A DNA stretch of 64,000 nucleotides, taken from the NCBI GenBank assembly GCA_900708905.1, contig CAADRB010000030.1:1138915-1202914 (forward strand). Direction: 5' to 3'. Made by a program: the position numbers and the translations under genes. Of the stretch, positions 63,268 through 64,000 are shown piece after piece (position 1 is the stretch's first letter; each line of letters starts with the position of its first letter). The notes beneath the pieces are model-generated. The model was not told where the DNA came from and did no database searches. It saw only the letters and a program-made list of their open reading frames with translations. This DNA is from Hymenolepis diminuta. Taxonomy: Eukaryota > Platyhelminthes > Cestoda > Cyclophyllidea > Hymenolepididae.

Positions 63268-64000
63268 ACACTAGTTAAATTAAAATCAACAATCACAACT
63301 TAAAATTTTGTGAATAACAGTTACTACGTATGTTCCAAGGATGCCGTGTTTTTATTTTTCTCCTTTAATAATATCAGCTCAGTTCTCCTGCGCCCTACCT
63401 TCTGCTATTTTTTTGATCTAGTCAGAACTCAATAAAAGCTTAAATATACCAAAAATGTCGAATCGGTTTTTCAGCAGTACTGGATTAAATGTTATCGAGT
63501 GGTCGTATACAGCACCAGTCTCTATTAAGATATTTAAAATTCATAAAACGAATGAAGAAGACTGATGTAAAAATAGCTTCACAGTATTTAGCTTATAATT
63601 ATAGTGGGAGGAAGCTCCACGCTAGTGATTCATAAAAGTGCAAATTATGACTAATAAAATTACTTATTTGTAAGATTTAACTTGGTATTTAAATTTTAAT
63701 ATCTGAAACAATAGAGATAACTGATTTTTACATTAGTTTTAAAATGTAATCTTATTAGTATATTGCTTCAAGATAAATTTTCTTGGAAATATGATTAAAA
63801 TTTATTTAGAAAAAAAAACAGTCTAGTAAATGCATTATTATTGCCCAGAACAAAGCAAATAAAATGTTCTAATTTTAATCATGGGAAAGGATCTAAATAG
63901 AGAAGAAATACAATATTTCATTAAGAAATGAGAAAGGGGGGTTAATTCGAAGCAATGAAGTCATGACATTCAAGAATCTTACAAAATTGAATTTGAATTT
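63268..64000. other. Terminal intergenic sequence
   Basis: About 730 bp, AT-rich with A-runs. No feature recognised. Confidence 0.5.

Overview
The window is animal nuclear DNA: AT-rich, with multi-exon genes, GT-AG introns from under 50 bp to several kb, assembly gaps, a mariner transposon and tRNA-derived SINEs. The gene structure and repeat mix fit a parasitic flatworm (a tapeworm is my best guess), but no species can be named from the sequence alone. All four gene models were assembled by hand from splice sites, reading-frame phase and comparison between copies. Everything that looks coding is on the + strand, apart from the dead mariner transposase.

Region 1 (0.4-24.2 kb) is a tandem array of genes for CRAL-TRIO lipid-transfer proteins (the alpha-tocopherol transfer protein / TTPAL / clavesin / CRALBP superfamily). 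There are four head-to-tail copies about 2-2.3 kb apart. Each has seven exons with nearly identical exon lengths (about 175-184, 172, 59, 197, 111, 115 and 176 nt). Copies 1 (459-5326) and 3 (12352-17071) are intact, encoding 337 and 334 aa. Copy 2 (7296-10105) is a clear unprocessed pseudogene. Copy 4 (19354-24154) is intact except for one extra T in exon 2 that causes an immediate stop. Decayed pieces of further copies lie downstream at about 27.1, 27.8 and 30.2 kb, so the array was once longer.

Region 2 (24.2-31.4 kb) is intergenic: array relics, a minus-strand SINE-like element, a compositionally distinct block that may be an LTR, short microsatellites and an N gap.

Region 3 (31.4-54.3 kb) is one large gene for NCKAP1 (Nap1/HEM/Kette), the scaffold subunit of the WAVE regulatory complex. 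It has six exons and encodes a predicted 1260 aa. Its first coding exon alone is 2240 nt. The introns carry three copies of one tRNA-derived SINE family and a dead mariner in antisense orientation.

Region 4 (54.3-64 kb) has two genes I do not recognise. The first is a serine-rich 783-aa protein (55676-58853) with two very short introns. The second is a low-complexity basic, His/Arg-rich and Pro/Tyr-rich protein (about 59611-63199) whose 5' end is uncertain. Nothing in the sequence links the lipid-transfer array, NCKAP1 and these two genes functionally; they look like ordinary neighbours.
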